DNA from: Zooshikella harenae
Lineage (GTDB): Bacteria; Pseudomonadota; Gammaproteobacteria; Pseudomonadales; Zooshikellaceae
Length of the DNA stretch: 64,000 bases
Direction: 5' to 3'
Assembly: GCF_018837975.1 (NCBI RefSeq)
Contig: NZ_JAGSOY010000017.1
Location: forward strand, 1 to 64,000
The position numbers and the translations under genes were made by a program. The first letter of the stretch is position 1, and every line of letters begins with the position of its first letter. Shown here in pieces: positions 17,263 through 25,818 of this stretch. The notes below the pieces were generated by a model. That model made no database searches, was not told the DNA's origin, and was given only the letters and a program-made list of their open reading frames with translations.

Positions 17263-18653
17263 AGGTTGAATTGCCTAAGGATATAAATGAAGTTTTAACC
17301 AATATTTGTCAGCGGTCTGAGCCAGTCTTTGTCTCTCTATATGGTGAAGAAATTAGATGGCAGGCATTGTTGCATACCATCAATCACTTACAGCAAGAAA
17401 TTTATCAATCATCAGCTCAACGTTATGCAATTTATTGTGAAGATATTGTTTTATTTACTGTAGCCTTATTAGCGGTTACGTTAGCGAAAAAAGAAGTTGT
17501 ATTATTACCCAATGGACAGCCTGCCTTTTTGGCATCTATTGCTCATGAAATTGATGTACTTTTGACTGATAAAAGTAAAGTACCAAGTATAATTCCTATT
17601 AAAAAGATTCCATCAATAACACCTTATGCAACCCTCGATATTATTACACCTGTCACTGAAATAGTGACCCCGGAATATAGTACTTTGAAAGTCCACTTTT
17701 ACACTTCGGGCAGTACGGGCCAGCCTAAGCAAATAACGAAGGACTGGGTAAATTTAATTGATGAAGTGAGCGCTTTACATCAGCGCTGGTTTAGGCAGAT
17801 AAATGATGGATATTTTATAGGATCTGTATCATTTCAGCATATCTACGGGCTGCTTTTTCGTGTGCTTTGGCCACTGTTATGTGGTAGACCCATTATTCGC
17901 GAAACTGTCAATTACCCTGAAAATGTACTGGCCGCTGTAGAAAAATTTTCATCCTTGGTTTGGGTAAGTAGTCCTGCGTTGTTAAAGCGATTTGATTTGG
18001 ACTGTTCTGGTTCAAAGTTACATGGGGTCAAAACAATATTTTCTTCTGGTGGGGTTTTGCCATTAGCATCCGCTCGACATATCCAGCAATGTTTTGGTTC
18101 TTTACCTGTGGAAATTTATGGGAGTACAGAAACTGGAGGAATAGCCTATCGCCAGCAAGTCTGTAAAGATACACCATGGCAAAGTTTCCCTACGGTAAAC
18201 TGGCAAATGACTGAAGAAGGTAGACTAAGCATTAACTCTCTCTATATGAGTTATGAAGGTTGGTTTGATACAGATGATCAAATATACCCAGTTACAGAAA
18301 ATACATTTCACTTACTGAGACGTATGGATCGTATTGTCAAAATTGAAGAAAAACGTGTTTCGTTAGTTGAAGTTGAAATATGTTTGGAAAAGCATTCCTT
18401 TATAGAGGATGTTGTTGTATTAGCAGTGGATGATCATCGTCAGTATTTAGTTAGTATCGTGGTACTGACGACTCTAGGGGAAGCCTTTTTAAAAGAACAA
18501 GGAAAATTCGCGTTAAATCAGGTGCTTAGGAAATACTTAGAAGGTTATTTTGAGGCTATTGTATTACCGAAGAAGTGGCAGTATGTAGGAGAGTTACCGG
18601 TTAACACAGAGGGTAAGTTAGTGCAGGCTGAACTTAAAAAATGGATACAATGA
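17259..18653 (+). CDS. APE acyl-ACP/aryl-CoA-type AMP-dependent ligase
   Basis: This 464-aa ANL-superfamily adenylating enzyme has the P-loop YTSGSTGQPK near residue 150, the EIYGSTETGG motif near residue 290, and DTDDQ. The hinge region RMDRIVKIEEKRVSL introduces a short C-terminal domain with EGKLVQAEL. In aryl polyene biosynthesis this enzyme activates the aromatic acid starter and loads it on an ACP. The protein is shorter than acetyl-CoA synthetases, as expected. It overlaps the membrane protein gene (4 bases) and the dehydratase gene (13 bases). The starter (hydroxybenzoate, coumarate or other) is not readable from motifs. Confidence 0.92.
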   Translation: MKVELPKDINEVLTNICQRSEPVFVSLYGEEIRWQALLHTINHLQQEIYQSSAQRYAIYCEDIVLFTVALLAVTLAKKEVVLLPNGQPAFLASIAHEIDVLLTDKSKVPSIIPIKKIPSITPYATLDIITPVTEIVTPEYSTLKVHFYTSGSTGQPKQITKDWVNLIDEVSALHQRWFRQINDGYFIGSVSFQHIYGLLFRVLWPLLCGRPIIRETVNYPENVLAAVEKFSSLVWVSSPALLKRFDLDCSGSKLHGVKTIFSSGGVLPLASARHIQQCFGSLPVEIYGSTETGGIAYRQQVCKDTPWQSFPTVNWQMTEEGRLSINSLYMSYEGWFDTDDQIYPVTENTFHLLRRMDRIVKIEEKRVSLVEVEICLEKHSFIEDVVVLAVDDHRQYLVSIVVLTTLGEAFLKEQGKFALNQVLRKYLEGYFEAIVLPKKWQYVGELPVNTEGKLVQAELKKWIQ

Positions 18654-19024
18654 AAATGAGCGATCAGCCACTGTTACCAGACGTTATTGAGGTGGTCAGT
18701 AATCAGGATATTGATTTAATAAGTATTGATATTAAAATTAATATTAAGTCCGATAGCGTATATTTTATTGGGCATTTTCCTGATATGCCTATACTTCCAG
18801 GTGTTGTTCAAGTTCATTGGGTTATGTTATTTGCCCAAAAATACTTATTACGAACATTTAAAGTACATCGTATTGAAACCATTAAATTTCAACGAATTAT
18901 AAAGCCAAACACTAAGTTAACGCTTAAATTAGTCGATAATAAGTGTGGAAAGCTTAGTTTTACTTATAGTGCAGGTGATGTAATTTATGGTAGCGGACGT
19001 ATTATCTATGATGAGTCACTCTAG
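18641..19024 (+). CDS. APE 3-hydroxyacyl-ACP dehydratase (hotdog, FabZ-like)
   Basis: This 127-aa single-hotdog protein has the FabA/FabZ signature IGHFPDMPILPGVVQVHW, where the histidine and downstream region form the active site. It should dehydrate the beta-hydroxyacyl-ACP to leave a trans double bond in the growing polyene. A second hotdog dehydratase is encoded later in the operon (28986); paired dehydratases are usual in these clusters and are thought to act as a heterodimer. It overlaps the ligase gene by 13 bases and the following glycosyltransferase/acyltransferase gene by up to 38 bases. Confidence 0.88.
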   Translation: MDTMKMSDQPLLPDVIEVVSNQDIDLISIDIKINIKSDSVYFIGHFPDMPILPGVVQVHWVMLFAQKYLLRTFKVHRIETIKFQRIIKPNTKLTLKLVDNKCGKLSFTYSAGDVIYGSGRIIYDESL

Positions 19025-20792
19025 TGTGTTTCGTCCGTGTATTATAATACCGATATATAATCATGGTGAAACAATTAAACAAGTGATCGATGGTTTAACA
19101 CCATTGAACTTGCGTGTTATTGTGGTTGATGATGGTAGTGATTTGTCAACTCAGAATGCTTTAAAAAAATTAGTCATTCAAAATGAATTCGTAAGTGTAA
19201 TTCGGCTTGATGAAAATAAAGGAAAAGGCGCAGCTATCATTAGGGCAATATCACAGGCTTATATTGAAGGTTTTTCTCATGCCTTACAAATAGATGCAGA
19301 TGGACAACACCATTTGCCTGATGCTGCCAAGCTGTTAAAGAAAGCAGCTGAATTTCCTGAAGCTTTGATTACTGGGATACCTATTTACGATAATAATGTG
19401 CCTAAGGTGCGTTTTTATGCGCGCTATCTTACCCATTTTTGGGTTTGGTTAGAAACACTATCTTTCGCGATTAAAGACTCTATGATTGGCTTTAGAGTTT
19501 ATCCAGTAGATAGCACAATGAATGTCATAAATCAGTATCGACTACCCTATCGAATGGCGTTTGATACAGAAATTATGGTGCGACTTTTTTGGGAAGGTAT
19601 TCCTGTATATTCAATTCCAACACCAATTACCTATCCTAAGCAAGGAAAATCCCATTTTAAAATGTTTTGGGATAATGCTGGCTTAACAATTATGCACACT
19701 CGTTTAGTGTGCGGTATGTTGCTTCGTTTACCTAAACGTATTTTGGGGAAGAATAAAAGCAAACAATCGACTCACTGGAGTTCATTTAAAGAGCAGGGTG
19801 GTTGGTTAGCATTAACACTTACTTTTTGGGTGTATCGATTTCTTGGTGAATGGGGATTACGCTGCTTACTGTATCCGGTTATTACTTATTATTATTTATT
19901 TTCTACGGATGCTAGAAAGGTCTCGTCAAACTTTTTAAAGCAGGCATTTGCTTATAAGCCAGCCAATGAATCTGCTTCGCTTGCATTTAATGGATTAAAA
20001 AAGAGTTTGCTTCACTTTATACGTTTCGGTGACCAGTTTATAGATAAAATTGCTATTTGGACAGGGAAAATAAGTAAAGATAATATTGCCATGCATAATG
20101 CAGAAAGTTTTATTCATGCACTTGATAATAATAAAGGATGTATCCTGATATCCAGTCATTATGGCAATAATGATATTTGTCGTGCAATTACGCAGGGGCG
20201 TTATGCACGTAAATTTAATGTTTTAGTGCACTCTGAGAATGCTGTTAAGTTTAATCGTTTTTTAGCGAAATTAAACCCTGATACCCAAATCAATCTGATT
20301 GAAGTAAATACGATTGATATGACAGTAGCTGTTAACTTGAAGGCAAAGGTTGATGCTGGGGAAGTTATTATTGTTGCAGGGGATAGGGTTCCGGTTACTG
20401 GCTCAGACAGAACGTTAATATGTGATTTTTTGGGTAAGCCTGCAGCTTTCCCACAAGGAGCATATTTACTTGGACTACTTTTAGAGTGTCCAATTTTTTT
20501 ATTGTTTTGTGCTAAGGATTATAAACATAAAAAATACCATATGATATTTGATAAAATTTTTGATGGAGAAAAAGTTCCTAGGAAAGCACGAAAGGAAACA
20601 ATTGATAAACTTTGTCAGCATTATGTAGTTAAACTTGAAAATCATGTATTACAAGATCCATTGCAGTGGTTTAACTTTTTTGATTTTTGGCAAACAAATA
20701 TAAGTGAACATGAGTCATCCTCAAATAATTTATCTTCTGTAGTAAAAGTAAAATATGAGCAAGCAGTGAATAAAAGTGATAGTAAAGGATAA
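19008..20792 (+). CDS. APE bifunctional glycosyltransferase 2 / LpxL-type acyltransferase
   Basis: This fusion protein of about 594 residues has two domains. The N-terminal family 2 glycosyltransferase (about residues 10-235) shows IPIYNHGETI, VVDDGSD and the metal-binding IDADGQHH. The C-terminal LpxL/HtrB-like acyltransferase (about 300-580) shows ISSHYGNND (His-x4-Asp) and AGDRVPV. Such fusions are a hallmark of aryl polyene loci and probably build the glyco-lipid anchor of the pigment. The frame is open from ATG 18987, but the tandem ATGs at 19008/19011 fit the family start (FRPCIIIPIYNH) and reduce the overlap with the dehydratase gene. Confidence 0.9.
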   Translation: MMSHSSVFRPCIIIPIYNHGETIKQVIDGLTPLNLRVIVVDDGSDLSTQNALKKLVIQNEFVSVIRLDENKGKGAAIIRAISQAYIEGFSHALQIDADGQHHLPDAAKLLKKAAEFPEALITGIPIYDNNVPKVRFYARYLTHFWVWLETLSFAIKDSMIGFRVYPVDSTMNVINQYRLPYRMAFDTEIMVRLFWEGIPVYSIPTPITYPKQGKSHFKMFWDNAGLTIMHTRLVCGMLLRLPKRILGKNKSKQSTHWSSFKEQGGWLALTLTFWVYRFLGEWGLRCLLYPVITYYYLFSTDARKVSSNFLKQAFAYKPANESASLAFNGLKKSLLHFIRFGDQFIDKIAIWTGKISKDNIAMHNAESFIHALDNNKGCILISSHYGNNDICRAITQGRYARKFNVLVHSENAVKFNRFLAKLNPDTQINLIEVNTIDMTVAVNLKAKVDAGEVIIVAGDRVPVTGSDRTLICDFLGKPAAFPQGAYLLGLLLECPIFLLFCAKDYKHKKYHMIFDKIFDGEKVPRKARKETIDKLCQHYVVKLENHVLQDPLQWFNFFDFWQTNISEHESSSNNLSSVVKVKYEQAVNKSDSKG

Positions 20793-20802
20793 TTGACTTG
20801 TT

Positions 20803-22344
20803 ATGATAAAAAAAAGAATCACATTTGGAGATGCGCCTCTTGCTATTGAAGATATCACTTCATTAGCGCAAGGAGAAACTTTAGCTACGCTAAGTAAAAC
20901 CGAAGAATTTAATCAAAAAATAAAGGCTGGCGTCGATTATTTACAAGCGTTACTAGCTAAAGAAGGTGAAATTTATGGAGTTACCACAGGTTATGGTGAT
21001 TCATGCACAGTAGGTGTTCCACTTAATCGTGTTCATGAGTTACCTATTAACTTGATGCGATTTCACGGTTGTGGTTTAGGTGATATTTTTTCAGAAGAAG
21101 AAAGTGCAGCTATTTTAGCCGCTCGTTTAGCCTCATTAACGCAAGGTTACTCAGGTGTTACCCCTGAGTTATTAGCGTTATTAGTTACATTGCTCAATAA
21201 GCGAGTTTTACCCATTATTCCACAAGAAGGTTCTGTGGGTGCCAGTGGTGATTTGACGCCATTGTCTTATATTGCAGCTGTATTAATGGGAGAAAGAGAG
21301 GTCTGGTATCAAGGTCAACGGTTATCAACAGTCGATGTATTCAGACAACTTGATATTGAGAGTATTCGTTTACAGCCAAAGGAAGGACTAGCAATTATGA
21401 ACGGTACGGCGGTAATGACTGCTTTAGCATGTCTTGCTTATAGCCGTGCCGCCTACCTGGCTAAACTGACGACACGTATTACTGCAATGATGTCCATTGC
21501 ATTGAAAGGAAACCCTTACCATTTTGCTGAAGGTTTGTTTTCAGTAAAACCTCATCAGGGCCAAAATCAGATTGCGGCTTGGTTAAGAGCGGATCTTGAT
21601 GTGGTTGATCAATATAATACAGAAAAAAGGTTGCAGGACCGTTATTCTTTGCGCTGTGCACCTCATGTTATTGGGGTTTTACAGGATGCCTTACCTTGGT
21701 TCAGACAATTTATTGAAACAGAATTAAATAGCGCAAATGATAATCCGATTATCGATGGTGTTAATCAAAAAATTTATCATGGTGGCCATTTTTATGGAGG
21801 ACACATAGCCTTCGCTATGGATAGTATGAAGCAGGCTGTTGCGAATCTTGCGGATTTAGTGGATCGACAAATAGCACTGATAATGGACACTAAATTTAAT
21901 CAAGGGCTTCCTGCTAACTTGTCTGCAGCGACATCATCTCATGCCATGATTAACCATGGTTTGAAAGCTGTGCAAATTGGAGCTTCTGCATGGACTGCTG
22001 AGGCCTTGAAATTAACAATGCCCGCAAGTGTTTTTTCCCGGTCAACAGAGTGTCACAACCAGGACAAAGTGAGTATGGGAACCATTGCAGCACGTGATTG
22101 TTTACGTGTATTGCAATTAACTGAACAAGTGGCCGCTGCTGGTTTATTAGCTGTTCGCCAGGCGATAGGTATTCGTCAGCATCAAAAGAGTGGGGACTGT
22201 ACATTAACATCTCATGTGCAGGATATGTATGATCTGTTAGTTGAGGATATTGCCTTCATTGTTGAAGATCGTCCGCTAGAGTCAGATCTCAGATCACTAA
22301 CAAAAGCTATTCAGCAACAAAAGTGGAGTTTATATGGTGCATGA
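20803..22344 (+). CDS. MIO-type aromatic amino acid ammonia-lyase (HAL/PAL/TAL family)
   Basis: This 513-aa cytoplasmic lyase uses the autocatalytic MIO cofactor made from Ala-Ser-Gly, seen as GSVGASGDLTPLSY (Ala147-Ser148-Gly149). The catalytic tyrosine is in EIYGVTTGYGD (Tyr58). Members remove ammonia from histidine, phenylalanine or tyrosine. The selectivity pair is Phe87-His88 (NLMRFHGCG), not the Ser-His of typical HAL, His-Leu of TAL or Phe-Leu of PAL, so the substrate is open. Inside the aryl polyene operon it probably supplies or diverts an aromatic acid such as coumarate for the polyene head. No hutU/hutI genes are near, which argues against histidine catabolism. It overlaps the thioesterase gene by 11 bases. 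Confidence 0.9.
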   Translation: MIKKRITFGDAPLAIEDITSLAQGETLATLSKTEEFNQKIKAGVDYLQALLAKEGEIYGVTTGYGDSCTVGVPLNRVHELPINLMRFHGCGLGDIFSEEESAAILAARLASLTQGYSGVTPELLALLVTLLNKRVLPIIPQEGSVGASGDLTPLSYIAAVLMGEREVWYQGQRLSTVDVFRQLDIESIRLQPKEGLAIMNGTAVMTALACLAYSRAAYLAKLTTRITAMMSIALKGNPYHFAEGLFSVKPHQGQNQIAAWLRADLDVVDQYNTEKRLQDRYSLRCAPHVIGVLQDALPWFRQFIETELNSANDNPIIDGVNQKIYHGGHFYGGHIAFAMDSMKQAVANLADLVDRQIALIMDTKFNQGLPANLSAATSSHAMINHGLKAVQIGASAWTAEALKLTMPASVFSRSTECHNQDKVSMGTIAARDCLRVLQLTEQVAAAGLLAVRQAIGIRQHQKSGDCTLTSHVQDMYDLLVEDIAFIVEDRPLESDLRSLTKAIQQQKWSLYGA

Positions 22345-22783
22345 GGGGTATACATCAACTCAATCAAAAAAGTTGTCTGTTGAGACCTACATTAATGTAC
22401 CTTTTTTTGATGTTGACTCCATGGGGCTTACTTGGCATGGACATTATTTGAAGTACTTTGAATTAGGTCGTTGTGATTTATTGAAAAAAATTGATTACAC
22501 CTATCAGCAAATGGAAGCTTCAAATTATATTTGGCCTATTGTTGATTTGCGAGTTAAGTATATTAAATCTGCGCGATTTGACCAGAGTTTGAAAGTGATC
22601 ACTGAGCTTGTAGAGTATGAGCATCGCCTGAAGCTTGCATACAAAATAATAGGAGAGAATGGAGAGTCACTCACCAAAGCAACCACTATACAAATGGCTG
22701 TAAATATGACAACGGGTGAAACGCTTTTTTCATCTCCAGAGATTTTAATTGAGAAGATGAGGGCATACTATGCTACGCAGTAA
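22334..22783 (+). CDS. APE acyl-ACP/acyl-CoA thioesterase (4HBT hotdog)
   Basis: This 149-aa hotdog thioesterase is of the 4-hydroxybenzoyl-CoA thioesterase/YbgC type. The N-terminal signature FFDVDSMGLTWHGHYLKYFELGR contains the catalytic-type aspartate and the conserved Phe-Glu pair. It could release the finished polyene from its ACP or edit mis-primed ACPs. It overlaps the ammonia-lyase gene upstream (11 bases) and the LolA-like gene downstream (14 bases), so it is firmly within the operon. The substrate is inferred from position. Confidence 0.9.
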   Translation: MVHEGYTSTQSKKLSVETYINVPFFDVDSMGLTWHGHYLKYFELGRCDLLKKIDYTYQQMEASNYIWPIVDLRVKYIKSARFDQSLKVITELVEYEHRLKLAYKIIGENGESLTKATTIQMAVNMTTGETLFSSPEILIEKMRAYYATQ

Positions 22784-23378
22784 ACTTATCGCTTTTAGTT
22801 GCTTTTGCGCAATTGCTCTGTCTTTTATAGCTCAAGCAGATTCCACTGATGACGTATTTTGGCGTTATTGGCAGCAACAAATGTCTGCAAAAAAATTAAC
22901 GGGTGACTTTTTACAAGAAAAACATATTTCAGTGTTAAGTAAACCGCTTATATCGAAGGGTTCATTTAAAGTCACTAATGATAAAATTGATTGGGTAATT
23001 ACTGCCCCTGTTGCAAAACACTTCGTTTTTGACCAAAACGGCGTTATTGATCAGTCAAAATCAGTCAGTCAAACAGATGCAATGGGTAATAATCAGGCGT
23101 TAAAACAGTTTAGTGCGATATTCAGACCTTTATTTACTGGAAATAAAGAACAACTACAGCAATTTTTCTCTATTTCTGTCAAAAAGCTGAATGAGCATAA
23201 ATGGGTGTTAGATTTACGTCCAAAAGATGCTTTATTGCGCAAAGGGTTAGACAATGTTGAACTGATTATTAATCAGTTAGTTGAGGTTATTCATGTTACC
23301 GAGACTAATGGTGATAAGACATTGATAAAATTACTTAATGTACAAACTCATACTTATCAAGATCGTAAGTCAGGTTAA
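22770..23378 (+). CDS. APE LolA-like periplasmic carrier protein
   Basis: This 202-aa protein has a signal peptide (cleavage near AQADS, residue 24) and a LolA/LolB fold. The start of the mature part (QQMSAKKLTGDFLQEKHIS) and the SKGSFKVTNDKIDWVITAP hairpin are typical. In aryl polyene loci this LolA paralogue is expected to ferry the lipid-like pigment across the periplasm to the outer membrane. It overlaps the thioesterase gene and is followed by the exporter gene. It is separate from the lipoprotein-sorting lolB at 42.2 kb. Confidence 0.87.
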   Translation: MLRSKLIAFSCFCAIALSFIAQADSTDDVFWRYWQQQMSAKKLTGDFLQEKHISVLSKPLISKGSFKVTNDKIDWVITAPVAKHFVFDQNGVIDQSKSVSQTDAMGNNQALKQFSAIFRPLFTGNKEQLQQFFSISVKKLNEHKWVLDLRPKDALLRKGLDNVELIINQLVEVIHVTETNGDKTLIKLLNVQTHTYQDRKSG

Positions 23379-23385
23379 ATACTCT

Positions 23386-25818
23386 ATGAGATTGCGATTT
23401 TGGGGTTGGTTATTCAGTTTATTTATTGTTTGTACTTTATTAGTTATAAAGTTACAGCAAGAAGGTGTTATTGAAACAAATATCATGGCACTGTTACCTG
23501 AAACTGAACAACAACCAGAGATTAATAACCTGGCTTCCGAATTTATAAGCAAAAATAATTCTAGAGCTGTTTTTTTGTTTGGTAATAAGGATAAAAAAAT
23601 AGCTATTAAGGCAGCAGAAGAATTTACCCATAAACTTCGCCAAAGTAAGTTATGGAAAAATACTGTGTTACGCCATGATCGAGCACAGCAACAAGCTTTT
23701 TACCACTTTTATTATCCTTACCGTTATCAGCGGCTAACTGCCAGCCAGCAACAAGCACTCAAGTCGAGGACACTTGTTGACTGGGAGCAAGCTATTCAGC
23801 AGCAATTGCTTAACCCTACCCAAATGGTAAGCAGTCGTCTGTTACAAAGTGATCCTCTGTTATTGTTTAATAAGCAGCTTCAACATTTATCTCCTGCAAC
23901 CAGTACTCAACTCTCTCTCGTCGATGATTTACTGATGGTTGAAGCGAAAGGTGTTTATTATGTTTTAATCAGTTCAGAGGTAACATTTGATGTATTTAAT
24001 TTAAGATTACAACATCAAGCTGTTGTGAGCATTGAGCGTTGGGTTAAGCATCTGCAAGAGAAGTATGTTTCAACAGAAGCGATATACTCGGGTGTTTTAT
24101 TTCATGCTGAAGCAGGGGCGAGAAATGCCCAGTCAGATATTAGCTTTATAAGTATAATTTCAATTATTGGTATTATTATCTTAACAAGAGTAATTTTCCG
24201 TTCTCTACAGCCTGTGGGTTTCTGTCTGCTTACTATTGGGGTAGGAGTATTGGTTGCGTTTACGCTGACCAGCTATCTGTTTGATAAAGTTCATTGGTTG
24301 ACTCTCGTATTTGGTGCAAGCTTAATTGGAATTTCTGTTGATTATACCTTTCATTATTTCACAGCACGTCAGGCAGAAGCTGTAAACTTTTCGTCTAAAC
24401 GTGTTATTCAACAAATTACGCCAGCAATTGGTTTGGGTATGTTATCGAGTATAATAGGTTATATTCCTATGATGGCAGCCCCTTTTCCTGGCATAGTACA
24501 AATTGGTTTTTTTTCGGCAAGTGGGCTACTTGCAGCTTTTTTAACGGTAATATTATTTTTACCTTATTTATGTGAACAACCCAGTAGCAATACAGGATTT
24601 TTAAATCAGCAGTTTTTACTTAGTCTCCATCAGTATCACTTACACTGTGCTTCAAAAAAATCGTTATGGGGAATTCTGATACTGTGCTTAATGGGAGCAC
24701 TGGCCTTATTTATTAATTTGCCTGTTAACGATGATATACGCTTGTTACAGCAGCTATCTCCTGAGCGTCAATGGCATGATCAACAGTTAAAGGCTTTGAC
24801 AGGTCAAAATGCAATCAGTCAGTTTTATATAGTAACCGCTGAGACAGAAGAAGCGTTATTGGAGAAACAGGAAAAGCTGTTAATAGAGCTGGCACCTCTC
24901 ATTAAAAAGGGAGCATTAGCTCATGCTCGTAGTGTTGTTCAATGGGTACCATCAAAGCGCCAGCAAATGAGTAATTTAAAACTATTAAACTTGAAAATGC
25001 CCACTGAGCAATTAAGATTGCTTTTAGATAAGTTAGGGTTTACGGCTGATGCGAAGCAAAAAGCATTAGCGGCTTATCAGTCTCAACTTAAAATAAGTTC
25101 CCCCGAAAAAGGCACTGAAGTTTCATCCTTACTTACAATACATCACTGGTTTTCAAGTTCTGTTAGTCAGTATATGAGCAATTTATGGCTTGGTAAATAT
25201 ACGCAAGGATATGCAGCTGTTGTTCAACTAACGGATGTTAATGATCTAGCAGCATTACGTCACTTAACTGATAAAGACTCAGATATATTCTTTATTAGTA
25301 AAGCAGATGATATTACAACTGTGTTGTCTCGTTACCGTCAGCTGATAGTAAAGTTAGCATTCATGGCATACTTATTTATTTATATATTTTTGGGATGGCG
25401 TTATGGATGGTTTAAAGCATTATTTATCATGTTGCCACCTTTGACTGCTGCATTAACGGCCATTGCTTTGGTGGGAACCTTGGTTCAGCCCATTAACTTA
25501 TTTAATATTTTGGCATTTATCCTTATTATGGGGATTGGAATTGACTATACGCTATTTTTGCAAGAAGACAAAAAACGTCGGTTAAGTACTTATATTGCAA
25601 TTTTATTATCAGCGGGAACAACCGTTTTAGCATTTGGTTTACTATCGTTAAGTTCTACTAACGCTGTTCAAACGTTTGGATTTACTGTACTGATAGGTAT
25701 TTTATTAGCATTTTTATGGGCTCCATGCAGTTTGAGAAAAAATACAAGAAGTTGCTTAAACGATAGTGATGTTAAACAGAATGATATGAAACAACAGACA
25801 AAGAGGTTCTCGGTATGA
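23386..25818 (+). CDS. APE MMPL/RND-type exporter
   Basis: This inner-membrane protein of about 810 residues has the MMPL layout: one N-terminal helix, a large periplasmic domain, five to six helices (around 260-420), a second periplasmic domain, and a final helix bundle (around 670-790). The conserved transport motifs GISVDYTFHYF and GIGIDYTLFLQ carry the Asp-Tyr pair used for proton relay. It likely extracts the polyene-lipid for delivery to the LolA-like carrier. The open frame starts at ATG 23338, but ATG 23386 gives a normal membrane start and avoids a 41-base overlap. The end overlaps the oxidoreductase gene by four bases. Confidence 0.9.
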   Translation: MRLRFWGWLFSLFIVCTLLVIKLQQEGVIETNIMALLPETEQQPEINNLASEFISKNNSRAVFLFGNKDKKIAIKAAEEFTHKLRQSKLWKNTVLRHDRAQQQAFYHFYYPYRYQRLTASQQQALKSRTLVDWEQAIQQQLLNPTQMVSSRLLQSDPLLLFNKQLQHLSPATSTQLSLVDDLLMVEAKGVYYVLISSEVTFDVFNLRLQHQAVVSIERWVKHLQEKYVSTEAIYSGVLFHAEAGARNAQSDISFISIISIIGIIILTRVIFRSLQPVGFCLLTIGVGVLVAFTLTSYLFDKVHWLTLVFGASLIGISVDYTFHYFTARQAEAVNFSSKRVIQQITPAIGLGMLSSIIGYIPMMAAPFPGIVQIGFFSASGLLAAFLTVILFLPYLCEQPSSNTGFLNQQFLLSLHQYHLHCASKKSLWGILILCLMGALALFINLPVNDDIRLLQQLSPERQWHDQQLKALTGQNAISQFYIVTAETEEALLEKQEKLLIELAPLIKKGALAHARSVVQWVPSKRQQMSNLKLLNLKMPTEQLRLLLDKLGFTADAKQKALAAYQSQLKISSPEKGTEVSSLLTIHHWFSSSVSQYMSNLWLGKYTQGYAAVVQLTDVNDLAALRHLTDKDSDIFFISKADDITTVLSRYRQLIVKLAFMAYLFIYIFLGWRYGWFKALFIMLPPLTAALTAIALVGTLVQPINLFNILAFILIMGIGIDYTLFLQEDKKRRLSTYIAILLSAGTTVLAFGLLSLSSTNAVQTFGFTVLIGILLAFLWAPCSLRKNTRSCLNDSDVKQNDMKQQTKRFSV

